DNA of 64,000 nt. Source: Sinotaia quadrata. Its lineage: Eukaryota; Mollusca; Gastropoda; Architaenioglossa; Viviparidae. The notes beneath the pieces were generated by a model that saw only the letters and a list, made by a program, of their open reading frames with translations, ran no database searches and was not told the origin of the DNA. Position 1 is the first letter of the stretch, and every line of letters begins with the position of its first letter. The DNA lies in NCBI GenBank assembly GCA_028829895.1, contig CM054179.1, forward strand, positions 51,109,391 to 51,173,390, read 5' to 3'. Positions 20,876-33,089 of this stretch are shown here, piece by piece. The position numbers and the translations under genes are program-made.

Positions 20876-22934
20876 CTTGCTCCATTTAATCGTGTTTATC
20901 TTATAGCTTCTATTGATATCAGTATCTAAAAATGTCCACACTGTTACTTGGCAATCATTTGCAGAGGCAAAACTTTCTTTCTCAGGCCATAATGTCTTTT
21001 GTAAATCAATGTGCTCTACACAATTTAATAAATGACTAAGATAGAAAATATCAATGAAAGGAATCTTGATAATTAAAAAACCACACACGGAAGGGTAAAA
21101 ATATTAAATTTCACCAAGTGCTCTTCATTCGTAGTTTTGTATTAAGTGTGTCTCTAGGTCAAACACGCAAGGGAGAAAATCCAATAGCGTGCAGTTCTAA
21201 TCGCAGCAAGGAACACTCCGAAAGTAGGGTAATGTTATTTGCGTGGTCGGATCTGTAGCGCTGACCAATAGAAATGCATTTTACATGCCCATCCACGACA
21301 AGACTTCCGTTTTCAATCACTAGAGTACATACAGGGTCTCGAAATGTAGACCAGGACCACACGGGCAAAGACTTAAGCAAACATTCCTTGTTTTAGCACT
21401 AACGTTTGGCTCTCTTAAATGTATAATTTAATAGCACGTGAAAATATTTTCTTAGTGAGAATAGAAAGAAAGAAAGAAAGAAACCAAAGCACGAAACAAA
21501 ATGGAACAAAGAAATGAAAAACAAAGAAAGAAACAAATAAAAGAAACAGGAATGAAAGAAACCAGGAAACATAGAAACAACGAAAGAAAGAATGTCTGCC
21601 TCGCGAATTTTCGCAGAGGGTGAGAATTTGCAAAGCAGGCGTCATGGCGATGACCACAGAATAATACTTATCAAAAGCCACTCTCTTCCATTTAAGTACA
21701 TTTCATTTAATCCATGTCAGGTCACTGGTAACGTACCACAGAGCTCGCAATAATTTCAAAAATAACTTTATTGAATTCTTGTATATATTTTATTTAATCA
21801 TTATAAGGTCACCGGCAGCGTACCAGTACACATATCAATAACTCTTCCCCGAAAGTAGCTAATTCGTCACGTTAGATAACTCTCAAATAATAATGTTATT
21901 TTACTATCACCGTGGACAGCAATGGCCAGGTAACAGTTGCACCATGTCCGCTGTCCTGCCACATAAGTAAATCTTCGTTTCTCCTTTGTACATAAACTAC
22001 GTGGAAGTGCTCGCGTCAAGAGAAAGGCCTAAGTGGTCAGGCTGTTCTCGCCTCTAAGCAGTATAAACTGTTTCCTACATTGGTGCATCCCAGTCTTCCC
22101 GATACTCAGGGCTCCAAGGACGTTCCAATTTCTTATTTCTGCTTTTCGTTCGTCCTTGAAAGATAAAATTCTGATATGACTGACTCAATGAACTAAACGA
22201 GTGCGATGTTTAAAAAATAATAACTAGGTCTTGAATTAATTTGGTAATTTGAATCAGCGAGAAAGCGAAATATATGATCTTTGTAAGAGTTTCTTCTTTA
22301 TGTCTATATTTCTATTTTTGAAGTTGTGCTATGAAATGACTTGTTAAAGTTAGAACCGTAAAAGGGTTAATTGCTACCAGCAGTTGTATGTTATGTAAGT
22401 GACTTGATAAAGTCAACTCCGTTAAAAGTGTATTTTATTTTTGTGAAATTTGAAAGAACAGAAGCAGCCACATGCCTCCATTATATGTCATATGACGTCA
22501 ATCAGAGTTCAGCCAAGCAATAACCTCAGACTAGAAATTAGGCCAAGACAGCATGCAAAAATCTGAGTCTTAATGATCTGAAATTCGGTGAGAAGGAGAA
22601 TTCACTGAAAACAAATTTTAATCTGCTCTTCACTATAAAATTTATTGTTCTGTGTTCGTTTGCTCTCGAGGTCAGTTGTTATTCTGTTACATTTATTTTA
22701 GTTTTACATTTTAAATTAAATGTAGTCACGTGCAAATGAACAAATGAAGATTTACAAAGCGTCCAAAGATTTTTTTAAAATCTACTTTTATTTGAAGTTT
22801 TTAAAACATATGCACAATCGATATATTTTATATTATACACTTACTGAAATTACTTACTTATTTTATTATTATACACTTACTGAAATCACACGATTGATTA
22901 TATAGAATATGAATTAGCATGTTTGTTGTACAAA
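20876..22934. other. Gene-free stretch with an (AAAG)-rich patch
   Basis: A GAAA-rich purine segment lies at 21,463-21,590. A perfect palindromic CRE motif TGACGTCA occurs at 22,493-22,500, but no adjoining exon can be supported. The remaining sequence is unique and AT-rich. Confidence 0.5.
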
Positions 22935-23085
22935 TTCATTCATACAAAGACATAAACATTCATACAAAGACATACACATGCATACAAAGACATAAACATA
23001 TATACAAAAACATTAACATGCATACAAAGACATAAACATACATACAAAGACATAAATATGCATCCACAAGCACATACATGCACAG
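22935..23085. repeat. Minisatellite, about 20-bp unit, 7-8 copies
   Basis: CATACAAAGACATAAACATG in tandem with substitutions at the second half. Confidence 0.92.
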
Positions 23086-23245
23086 ATGCACATACTCAGA
23101 ATTATACGCCTGAAATTATGGTATAATTTAGTTTATTTTAAAATGATTCTTTCTTGAGTTTAAAACTGGTGCTTATTTAAAGCCACATTTTTTCAGTTTG
23201 AAATAGCGTGTTTCATCTGTCTCTTTCTTATAACATCACACTCGA

Positions 23246-23345
23246 CAAGTCGTATATAATTCACACTTAACTTCTCACTCAACCAGTCGTATATAATTCA
23301 CACTTAACTTCTCACTCAACCAGTCGGATATAATTCACACTTAAA
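23246..23345. repeat. Minisatellite, about 37-bp unit, 3 copies
   Basis: CGTATATAATTCACACTTAA with CTTCTCACTCAACCAGT, three copies. Weaker relatives (TCTTAAATGACTTACAC) follow to about 23,520. Confidence 0.88.
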
Positions 23346-25160
23346 TTTTTACTGGACAAATATTTTCAGATCTTAAATGACTTGCACCTAACGAACCGTT
23401 GGACAATTTTATTCATGTCTTAACTGACTTACACCAAATGCACCTCTCTATAACTGTCTGTGTCTTGAATAACTTACACATAACTCCCCATCTGACCAGT
23501 CTACACGTCTTAAATGATTGTTACGTTTCCAGTATTTCTTTATAGACCCTGCCTAGGATTTTTAAGGACTTTAAAATGATAGTTTAAATTAATTCCTTCT
23601 CTCTATCCTACACAGACTGGTTGCCCAAATTATCATTCGACTAACTTAAAAATGCGTCTTGTAGTGCAGACAACAGATTTACAAACTGACAATTTGCGTA
23701 CAAAAGCTGGCTTGGAGTCGTTAAATTCCTCTAAATTAATATGCATTCATTACGTCATTCAGCTCAATCGCCCCCATCCAAACTATGTGTTAACATTATG
23801 TCTATAATGCATAAAAATGTACTACAAAGAGGGTTTAACAATTAAAATAAGATTTAATAAGATTTAACAATTAACAAGATAATCAATATACGAACGCGAA
23901 GTCTAATTCTACTCAGCAATTAAAGGTATACGCTTATCATTGTTCGTGAGAAATATGCCATGAGAAATGTTCCTTAAGATTTTTGATCGGCAAGCTATGA
24001 CTTAGCTTTTGATTTATGGCACGTGGTTCTTGATCCAGTCCAAACCGGTCTACCTCACTCGATCGTCCGCCAGCAAATGCACACAGCATAAAAATGGAAA
24101 CTGTCTCTCAGTTAACACGCCGGGCGAAGACTGTAAGTGTAGACAAAGGATGTGCAGACCTGCTCGTCAGCACCCTTCCAACAATGGCAGTAGGAATGTA
24201 ATTGGAAAAGAACTCGACTCAAAGAGTTCAGAACTGGGCATCGAAACTAGGAACCAAAGACCGACCTGAAAACAAGAATGTTTTCGTAATCGTTCTGCGT
24301 TTAATGTTCGCCCAACCTAAGCACGATTCGTATTTAAATGCATTGAGTTAGAAATTCGACTAGCGCATCGTTTACAATTTAGATTAGAAAATCTCACGCA
24401 TGTTACATTTAACAATACATGACGTATGAATTACCAAATATTTACAACTTTAAAATTTAGAGTTCATACAAAGGGACAATTCAAACCAAGCAAAGTGCTT
24501 TACAATTTAACATTAAAATTACACGCAATAGTTTGAATTACATAGGAAATTCATGTTGGGCACAGGCGCTCCTGGCACTAGTGAATTTAAAGTTATATAA
24601 ATTAAAGTTACAATGAAAAAGAGTTACAGTGATTTATATACAATAACTTATAGGTTTTGTCATTTACAAGCGAACCGTGCTTAAGCTACAGTAGCAATGC
24701 ATAGCACAAAATTACATACATGGTTCAAAATGCAAAATACAATTAATAAATGCAGTACCTTTGCGAGAAGTCAAAGTGTTATCTTCAGAGCAATAGCGTC
24801 GGTTCCTCTATCGACTCACGAATACGACTCACGGTACAGGCTGTTGGTATGACGGTCGCTGTTTCTGGATTTCGGAGTGACAAATTTGGGCGTGCGTTAC
24901 CGTATTTATCAAAATGCATAGAGCGCGTCACGTGACGGGTCACGTGGTATGTAGTTGGTTCGAGAATCTAGACAATGGCCTAAAGTTGCATAACATCTTG
25001 ACCTCTTTGCTAGAAGCTTCTCGATACTGATGTATCATGGGAGAACTTTTAACAAAGGAGTTTCAAATTTTGATATTTGAAAACAGCAAGTGGGTCAAGA
25101 AGTCATGACACAGATTTTTATCATACTGTAACAATGATGCATACATGAAGTCCCCTCGAC
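23346..25160. other. Gene-free stretch
   Basis: An 86-codon plus-strand frame (24,009-24,269) is Cys-containing but has no signal peptide or recognisable spacing. The sequence is otherwise unique and AT-rich, apart from the E-box pair listed separately. Confidence 0.5.
24928..24947. promoter_or_regulatory. Two CACGTG E-boxes 12 bp apart
   Basis: GTCACGTGAC is followed by GTCACGTGG. The first is a full palindrome of the type bound by bHLH-ZIP factors (USF, MITF/TFE). No gene start is demonstrated nearby, so a regulatory role is speculative. Confidence 0.35.
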
Positions 25161-25167
25161 AGGTGTC

Positions 25168-25345
25168 TACACCTCTTAAATGACTTACACTTAGATCCTT
25201 AGTCGACATATGTCTGTACATCTCACGTATGACACACTTAGATCCTTAGTCGACATCTGTCTGTACATCTCACGTATGGCTTACACTTAGATCCTTTGTC
25301 GACATCTGTCTGTACATCTCACGTATGACTTACACGTAATGAAGC
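25168..25345. repeat. Minisatellite, about 49-bp unit, 3 copies
   Basis: ACACTTAGATCCTTAGTCGA with CATCTGTCTGTACATCTCAC and GTATGACTT, three near-identical copies. Confidence 0.92.
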
Positions 25346-25984
25346 TCGCATCAGCTATTTACATGTCTTAATTTATTTCTAATTAATTCCCCAGTCGTCT
25401 GCTAGTTTCAAGCCTCAAATAGCGCATACCTAATCCCCTAGGCAATAACTCTCTACGGGTCTTAAATGATATATCTAATGCATCACTCGGCACTGTGTTC
25501 AAAACATTTTATTATTGAATACTTTTGCCTCCCCAAGCACGTAATCACCAGAGGAGTGCCACACTTATAGAAAAATTAAAAGACAAAAGATTCAAAGACA
25601 ATGAATTTCAGTCATCTTCCTTTTCTACAAAATCTCCAGTTCCTGTGAAAAGAAAATTCCACCAACATAATCTATATATTTCTGCAGGCAACGGTTTTTA
25701 AACTGTCTAGATAGTTTAACATTGCTTTGTTTGTCTCCCTTGTGTGGAATAAACAACAATGTCTGATATCAACTACGTCATGTTTGAAAAGAAATCGCCA
25801 GTAATCAAAAAATATTTTGACTAAGTCTACACGTAGGAACAATACCCAGCCTCTCAAATTTATGTAACGTTCAGTGGACATTTTGTTTTGTTATATTTGA
25901 TGACTTCATCTTCCACTGTGAAGGTAAAAGAATGGGTAAACTTTCTTCATATTTTCAATCGACCTGAAATAATTATTATATATA
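25346..25984. other. Gene-free stretch
   Basis: Unique AT-rich sequence. A 69-codon minus-strand frame at 25,672-25,881 is unrecognised. Confidence 0.5.
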
Positions 25985-26097
25985 CATCTCTCTCCCTATC
26001 ATGGACCTGAAGTGTATTGATATCTACATCTCTCTCCCTATCATGGACCTGAAGTGTATTGATATCTACATCTCTCTCCCTATTATGGACCTCTTGG
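25985..26097. repeat. Minisatellite, about 40-bp unit, 3 copies
   Basis: TACATCTCTCTCCCTATCAT with GGACCTGAAGTGTATTGATA. The last copy is diverged. Confidence 0.92.
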
Positions 26098-26562
26098 TGT
26101 ATTGCAAAGTCTGCAAAGCAGAACTACTCTGATCATTCTAAGAGCCCGTAACTGCTCCCCACCCGTCAGATCCCACGTGCATACGCTGCTGTGAGAAACC
26201 AACATTTCAGAAGCAAACAGTAATTTGTACGGTTAGTGTACATTTTCTTATCAAGGACTATCCGCCAATAATGTGATGCTAAAGATTCAAAGAGATTGTG
26301 ATAATTTTCTCGTGTTATCACACCGGCCATTGTCGAGTACCGTTACTTATTAAACTATACATTATTATATTTTACATTCTAATTTGATCCATCCATTATT
26401 ACACTATGCATTTCGTATTCACACTACACATTATTAAATTTATTTTATTTACATGTTTTGTTTTCTAAATGCATTTATTATTTGTTGTTGTTTTTTATAT
26501 AAGAGGAACTCTTTACTTAGTCTTCATTAGTAGTCAGCAAGCATTAGTGCTATTAATAAAAT

Positions 26563-26632
26563 TATCGTCGTCGTCATCATCATCATCATCTTTATTATTA
26601 GTAGTAGTAATATTGTTGTTGTTGTTGTTTAT
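26563..26632. repeat. Trinucleotide runs (GTC/ATC and TTG)
   Basis: A (GTC)n/(ATC)n run at 26,563-26,590 is followed by a (TTG)n run at 26,612-26,630. The Asn/Asp tract on the minus strand is an artefact. Confidence 0.9.
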
Positions 26633-26721
26633 GGTTATATAAACATGATTTATGCTGTAATAAACCAACTGCCACCATGACTTTATTTTTGATATCTCCT
26701 TAACACAAAATGGCAAAACAA

Positions 26722-26998
26722 AATCATTGACAAATAAATATTCTTCAGACACAAAACTAAATTTATTACAGAAATAAAATGATAAATAAATATTCTTCAG
26801 ACACAAAACTAAATTTATTACAAAAATAAAATGACAAATAAATATTCTTCACACACAAAACTAAATTCATTACAGAAATAAAATGATAAATAAATATTCT
26901 TCAGACACAAAACTAAATTTATTATAGAAATAAAATGATAAATAAATATTCTTCAGACACAAAACTAAATTCATTACAGAAATAAAATGATAAATAAA
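26722..26998. repeat. Minisatellite, about 52-bp unit, 5 copies
   Basis: AATAAATATTCTTCAGACAC with AAAACTAAATTTATTACAG and AAATAAAATGA, highly similar copies. Confidence 0.94.
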
Positions 26999-27854
26999 AC
27001 TGCCTCATTTCAGTTAAGAAACAGGAGAAAAATATAATTATATTTATAAAACACAAAACTATGCTTCGTGATTCAACATTTTTTTTTCTTTTGAGCGGGT
27101 AGTCAAGAAATATAAATCTCCTGCAATTACAGGGCAAGAGTACAGTCAACGTTGTTCTCGTAAATCTGTCAGTGCGAGCAGATTGTCGCGTAGATTTCCC
27201 GTAAGTCAATAGTGTCTGGCACGTGGCGTCTCCTCCTAAATACCCCCCCCCCCCCTCACACCAAGCACCGGCACTTCGTCAACAGCTCGGAAGGAAAATG
27301 ACGGACACACAATTCGGGGGATGAAATAAGCAAACATTTCTAACATCATGGTAAACTCCACAAAAGTGTGGACAAACGCTAAATATTGTTGTCAATTCTC
27401 GTCTGAATGTAACGCAATCATCATTTGCACGGCGCCAGCTTTCCAAGAATTATATTTGTTCAGTGATGAGTTTCACCTCACTGTAAAGTTCTTACCGTCT
27501 TTGGAGTTCCAAAGAACAGTTTATGGTTACTCAAATATTTTGGTTCCTAGATTAAATACTAGTCAAGCGCCACATTTAATTCCTGGGACATCTACAAGTT
27601 AAGATTGTTTTATGTCTCAAAGGATGGGTACTGCTTAGTATATTTTTATTTTATCTCATACAAATGTACTACTTAAAGTATACACGTTTTAGGTATTCGT
27701 GGACAGATACGAGTTAAGTATGTGTATTTACCGGTCATGTTGGAATGGAACATTGTTAAGAATACATGCGTTCTTCAATCTTATTAAAGTTAAAACTTGT
27801 ATCTTTTTCACTTTCCTCTGTGTCTTTTGTTTTATGTCAGTCACTGCAATGTAT
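26999..27854. other. Mostly unique stretch with a poly-C run
   Basis: A 13-base C-run lies at 27,243-27,255. An 84-codon plus-strand frame (27,348-27,602) is unrecognised. No exon signal that I can defend. Confidence 0.5.
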
Positions 27855-29865
27855 CCGTGTTTTGGTAAATTATATATCGTTCTACGTCATTGTCACTGTT
27901 AATTACCTATCGCTCTACGTCATTGTCACTGTTAATTACATATCGCTCTACGTCATTGTCACTGTTAATTACATATCGCTCTACGTCATTGTCACTGTTA
28001 ATTACATATCGCTCTACGTCATTGTCACTGCAATATATCTGTATTCCAGTTAATTACATATCGTTCTACGTCATTGTCACTGTTAATTACATATCGCTCT
28101 ACGTCATTGTCACTGCAATATATCCGTATTCCAGTTAATTACATATCGTTCTACATCATTGTCACTGTTAATTACTCATCGTTCTACGTCATTGTCATTG
28201 TTAATTACTCATCGTTCTACGTCATTGTCACGGCAAAGTATCCGAATTCCAGTACTTAGATATCGCTATACGTCACTGTCAATGCAATGTATCCATATTC
28301 TGCTTAATTACAAATCCCTATACGTCATCGTCACTGCAATGTGTCCGTATTGGTTAATTACACATCGCTCTATGTCATTGTCACTGCAATGTGTCCGTAT
28401 TGGTTAATTACACATCGCTCTATGTCATTGTCAATGCAATGTCTCCGTATTTTAGTTAATTTCATATCGTTCTAACAAAATGATATTGCAATGTTCGTAT
28501 TTTAGTTAATTAAATGGCGCTCTAATTCATTCTCACTTCAATGTATCCGTAAACTGGTTAATTACATTTCACTCAACATCACTGACAATGCAATATATTT
28601 GTATTAGAGTTAATTACATATCGCTCTACACCCTTGTCTCAATGCAATGTATATGTATTCTTGTTAATTACATACCGCTCTACGTCCTTATCATTGAAAT
28701 ATCCATATTCCGGTGTATGACATATCGCTCTACATCGATGTCACTTTAATGTATCCGTATTCTGCTTAATTACATACCGCTATACGTCATTGTCACTGCA
28801 ATGTATCAGTATTCTTGTTAAATTACACTTACACTGTAAGTCATTGTGAATAAAATTTATTTGTGTTATGGTTAATTTCATATCGCTCTAAGTCTTTGTC
28901 ATTGAAATGCATCCATATTCTGGTTAATTACATATCACCTTACGTGATTTTCAATGCTATGTAATCGTATTTTGTTAATTACACATCGTTTTACGTAATT
29001 TTCAATTCAATATACGTCTACTAGTTAATTACATATAGCTCTATGTCCTTATAAATGCAATATATGTATTCTTGTTAATGACATATGGCTCTACGTGCAT
29101 GTCACTGTAATGTATCGATATTCTTGTTAATTAAATGTCACTCTACGCCATTGTCACACCAATATATCTGTTTTCTATTTAATTACCTATCGATGTACGA
29201 CCTTGTCAATGTAATGTATTCGTATTCTGGTTAATTACATTTCGTTCTTCGTCATTGTCAATGCAATATTCTGATTAATTACATATATTCTAATTCGATT
29301 TCATTGCAATACATCCGTAGTCTAGTTAATTTCATATCGGATTACGTCCTTGTTTCTGCAATGTATTCGTATTCTGGTTAATTACATATCGCTCTACATC
29401 ATTGTCACTGCAATTTAACTCTTTTCTGATTAATTACCTTTTTGTCCTTGTCACAGCAATGTATCCGTATTCTGGTTATTTACATATCGCTCTACGTTCT
29501 AGTCAATGCAATGAATCCGTATTTTAGTTAATTACATATCGCTATACGCATTTGTCACAGCAATGTATCCGTATTCTGCTTAATTACATATCGCTCTGTC
29601 ATTGTCAATGCAATGCATCCCTATATTGGTTAATTACTTATCTTTATAAGTCATTGTCAAAGCAATATCAGTGTTCTGATTAATTACATATCGCACTACG
29701 TCATTGTGAACGCAATTTATCTGTTTCCTGGTTAATTACGTATCGCTCTATGTCCATGCCAATGCAATATCCATATTCTGGTTAATTACGTATCGCTCTA
29801 TGTCCATGCCAATGCAATATCCGCATTCTGTTTAATTACATACCCCTCTTTGTCTGGAAGGATAG
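27855..29865. repeat. 2-kb satellite-like array, about 54-bp unit with a 33-bp sub-unit
   Basis: The largest uninterrupted array in the window. The full unit is TTAATTACATATCGCTCTAC, GTCATTGTCACTGCAATGTA and TCCGTATTCTGG in order. Near the left end (27,895-28,025) a shortened 33-bp form lacking the TCCGTATTC part is repeated almost perfectly, which produces the period-11 peptide VNYISLYVIVT. Divergence increases to the right, and the last two units (29,735-29,830) are again near-identical. Roughly 35-38 copies. Confidence 0.95.
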
Positions 29866-30102
29866 AATTTTATTGCGATTGTCATTCTCCAGAGGAAGGT
29901 AATGTTAACTGTATGTCCCTGTTATCTCCTAGGGTAAATATTAATTTGTCAGTGTCCTGGTTATTGTATTACCCGGGTTAGCTACTGTCCACATCGCTCG
30001 GTACGGCGGTGAAAAATCTCAAGAAAAATGTCACAGGAAAAAATGTGTATGTATGTATCGTTTATTTACATAGTCAACAAACGTGTTATCTAAAGTAGTA
30101 CA

Positions 30103-30217
30103 ACAATGCAATGCGCCGTGTTTTGAATCAAAATTATTTTTAAATGTAGCTAATTTTTAAAATCTTGATTACTATGTGAATTGTGTCGGAGAGATCAAAG
30201 GCAAAATCTTTTAAATC
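30103..30217 (+). repeat. Direct repeat left of the Mutator relic
   Basis: ACTATGTGAATTGTGTCGGA, GAGATCAAAGGCAAAATC and ACAATGCAATGCG correspond to ACTATGTGAGATGTGTCGGA, GAGATGAGAGGCAGATTC and ACAATGCAGTGCG at 32,896-33,063 in the same orientation. The right copy has an extra 50 bp or so in its middle. Confidence 0.75.
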
Positions 30218-31199
30218 TTATGCCTCCGTAATAGAGCTTAGTCAGGTTCAAACGTGTTGCCGACTAGGGCATAAAGGTACCAGTATTACAGAGAACTTTG
30301 TTTGCTACCGAAAAAATTCAAAGGAGAAAACCGCTTGAAATAAATCTGAAATAAGGAGCATTTACATATAGTAATGTTTGTTTTTTTAAACAAACTAATT
30401 TTGCATTCTTTTTATATCACAAGAAAATCTCACAATAAACTCAAATTAGTTTTAAATGTTAAACTAAATATACACTAAGACACCAGTGCAGTCATATGGT
30501 TAGAGCATTCAATGCAAAATAAACAGTTTTAGATAGTTGTATGGTATGTGAGTTTTATTACTAGTGTAAGCCACTATTCAAATTTATAGTTTATTAAAAC
30601 TTACAGATATGCCGACCGTTTTGATCAATGAATGCCATATTTAAACTTTACATCGCTGACTACTACAAGGGAAATAGAACGCTATAATACACCTAATACA
30701 ATTCAAGTTTTTAATCCCAATCACGAAATAATTTCTAGAAATGAAAACAAACCGACATCTTGACAAGATGAAATAAATAAAAAGTCATCGTGAAATCATG
30801 TTTCAAGCAGTCACACCAAATTGCACATTTGTTGGTAAAGTATGTTAGGTGATGTTTTAAAAACATTTTATTTTACAGTTACCAATCGTAGGTATTAATC
30901 AAGAAACGTATTTTTTAAATACGTAAATAAAATCAAGCGAACAAGCCTACAATTAATGTCTTGTTTAAAACATACAAAATACAGTATTATCAGAAACACC
31001 CAACTACATTATACAAATACCAGCTTAATTTTTATACCTACTTAATTATGTTATTATGTGCTATTGAAGATACAAGATTTTTTCTAAGTTTTAAAGCTGT
31101 TATAATTTATTTATGGTTACTATTATGCGTTTGATAGTATGATCTATGAATAGTTTTAGCGTATGATATTTTGTTTATGATTTAATATTCATGATTAAG
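30218..31199. other. AT-rich stretch
   Basis: No repeats or ORFs of note. It lies between the left direct repeat and the 3' end of the transposase relic, so it may be non-coding transposon interior. Confidence 0.5.
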
Positions 31200-31229
31200 G
31201 TGAATGTTCCAACCGACTTGCACTGTATT

Positions 31230-32851
31230 GCGGTTTTCTTGTCGGGCCACACACAAATTTCAAAGACGTTGTTCATCTGGAAGTAGCGCCTACATACCTT
31301 TTTTCTGTGGTTGTCTGCCGACAGCATTTTACAGAGTAATGGTTCTAACAACTGTAGCGTCTTCACGCTGAAACCATTGAATTACACGCCAAACTGAGGG
31401 ATGATAATGCCCAACGAGATTGTAGAATTTATTATTCCAACCTTCGCATATGTTGTTTGTACAAAGATTATTTGTTGCTTAAGACGGCAAGGTGTACATT
31501 CCAGAGGTGAAGGGCAAACATAGGTGAAAGTTGGCGTATTCTCAAAGGCATTATCAGATGATCATTTGCGTCAGGCTGCTAAATGTGTCGAAAGGAACCG
31601 CTTATGTAAGTGCGATCGAAGTACATTAGTAACTCTTCTGATTCAGGTACATCATTTGGAATGACAGTTTAAGGTATTTCATACCTTCTCCAACTTCATC
31701 AAAGGGCAAAAAGGCTAGTGCGTCAATTATGCCACGAAAGAAGCGCAATTCAGCATTATCAATGTAATGTTGTGTTAAGAAAAACTCTTACTTTATGCCA
31801 AGTGGATTGCGTAAGATGATAGATGTCGCGTCCAAACAGCTGGAAATGCTCGGAATGCGCTGTCTTCAAGTCAGTCATGATGGTTTGCACTTTAATAGTA
31901 TAGTTCAAGTTTGCACACTTGTCAACTATTGCTTGAAACAATTCTTCATAAGTGGCTCGGGTCTTGTTTGGAAGAAAAACACACAGAGAAGCAATACTTG
32001 ACTCCTCAAAAAGGTACACGGATGACGTAAAGATGTTTGAAAATATTGGGGAGCCATAGCAAAGTTGCCATACATGAACACTGTTTCTAAATCAGCAAAC
32101 GTTTTCACGCTTTGACTGGAACCAAAAGCTAAAATTATGTTGTTAAAGGTTGGCCCATTATCGTACAGTATTCAGGATATGGTCCTACTCTCTGAATGAA
32201 CTCGTTAGGAAGTTCACCTAGAGCTAGAAATAGACGTGGTACATGTAGAGTAGACTTTTGCTCACACAGTACATTTATGGGTGTCAGCAGAAAGTATAAG
32301 TGCATGAACATCATCATCACATTGGCTAACACCATGAGCTGGATCTGAGCTGGTTTGTCTTGAATGCTTGCATCATGGTCTTTCATTGCATTGCGCATTT
32401 TGGCAAGATGAACTTGAGTCTCAATTAAAGCACGATTGTGAGATTGGCCTACCTCGGGATTTTTCTTCTGAAGATTTGTCTTCAAACTGCCTCGACAATG
32501 ACCACTTGATCTTTGTACACATTTCCACCACAGCTTCGTTTTGCGAGCAGCATGCCTGGTATACATAAATCTATTGAAGCACTGTTTTGAAACGCACTTA
32601 TTACTGTCAATAATATCCATGGCTAAAATGGTTCTGTATCTTTTACAAAACTCACATATATAAAATTTTTGTTCCACAACAGGACGGTCGTGCTCCCACA
32701 GTTCAAATGAAATACGCCGTATTCTTCCTCTACTTATGAAGTCATTGTCCCCCACAAGATGGTCATTCACCTGAATTGCTCGTATGAGTTGGGGGCTAGA
32801 AGTTGTGGAACAAGGCAAGACAGATTGAAGTTTTTTGGCTATTGACCGCAT
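31230..32851 (-). pseudogene. FLYWCH plus MULE (Mutator-like) transposase, frameshifted
   Basis: A cut-and-paste transposase relic read from 32,851 downward in several frames. The first 238 codons hold a FLYWCH zinc finger at residues about 92-141: CFNRFMYTRH, then LWWKCVQ with the next Cys in SGHCRGSL, then SHNRA where the family has HNH, so the last zinc-binding His is Arg. Further on, in shifted frames, are YDNGPTFNNIILAFGS; VFMYGNFAMAPQYF, where the family consensus is DGTF, so the first catalytic Asp appears to be Tyr; LPNKTRATYEELFQAI; TDLKTA; YHLTQSTW; a DNAELRFFRGIIDALAF segment; and the C-terminal NNICEGWNNKFYNLVGHY motif followed by HPSVW near 31,380-31,460. At least three frameshifts and a stop separate these pieces, so it cannot encode an active enzyme. 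Domain order and spacing match complete animal MULE proteins. Ends are approximate. Confidence 0.85.
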
Positions 32852-32895
32852 TGACTGATGTTTTGTCTGAATAGTGTGTTATCACTAAACTGGTA

Positions 32896-33063
32896 CCACA
32901 ATGCAGTGCGTCTTGCTTTCCTTTGATTCAAAGTCGTTTTTAACATATACTTTGGCTTTCCTTTGGATTATACTCGTAGTGCTGGGTCACTCGTAGCTAC
33001 AGTTTAAATCTTATTTACTATGTGAGATGTGTCGGAGAGATGAGAGGCAGATTCTTCTAAATC
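32896..33063 (+). repeat. Direct repeat right of the Mutator relic
   Basis: Partner of 30,103-30,217. It lies immediately upstream, in the transposase sense, of the ATG at 32,851. Confidence 0.75.
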
Positions 33064-33089
33064 ACAATCAAACGCACACATTCTCACAA

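Noticed and set aside
22493..22500. Isolated perfect CRE (TGACGTCA) as a promoter
   Set aside because: A single 8-bp motif without neighbouring promoter features or an exon is expected by chance at this scale.
24009..24269. Cys-containing 86-codon frame as a secreted peptide
   Set aside because: No signal peptide, irregular cysteine spacing, and no promoter or splice context.
27766..28407. Chain of open frames with VNYISLYVIVT repeats
   Set aside because: Produced by the 33-bp form of the satellite; frames shift wherever a full-length unit intervenes.
27855..29865. CRISPR array or any bacterial interpretation of the tandem arrays
   Set aside because: Units are contiguous, with no unique spacers of constant length, and the context is clearly eukaryotic.
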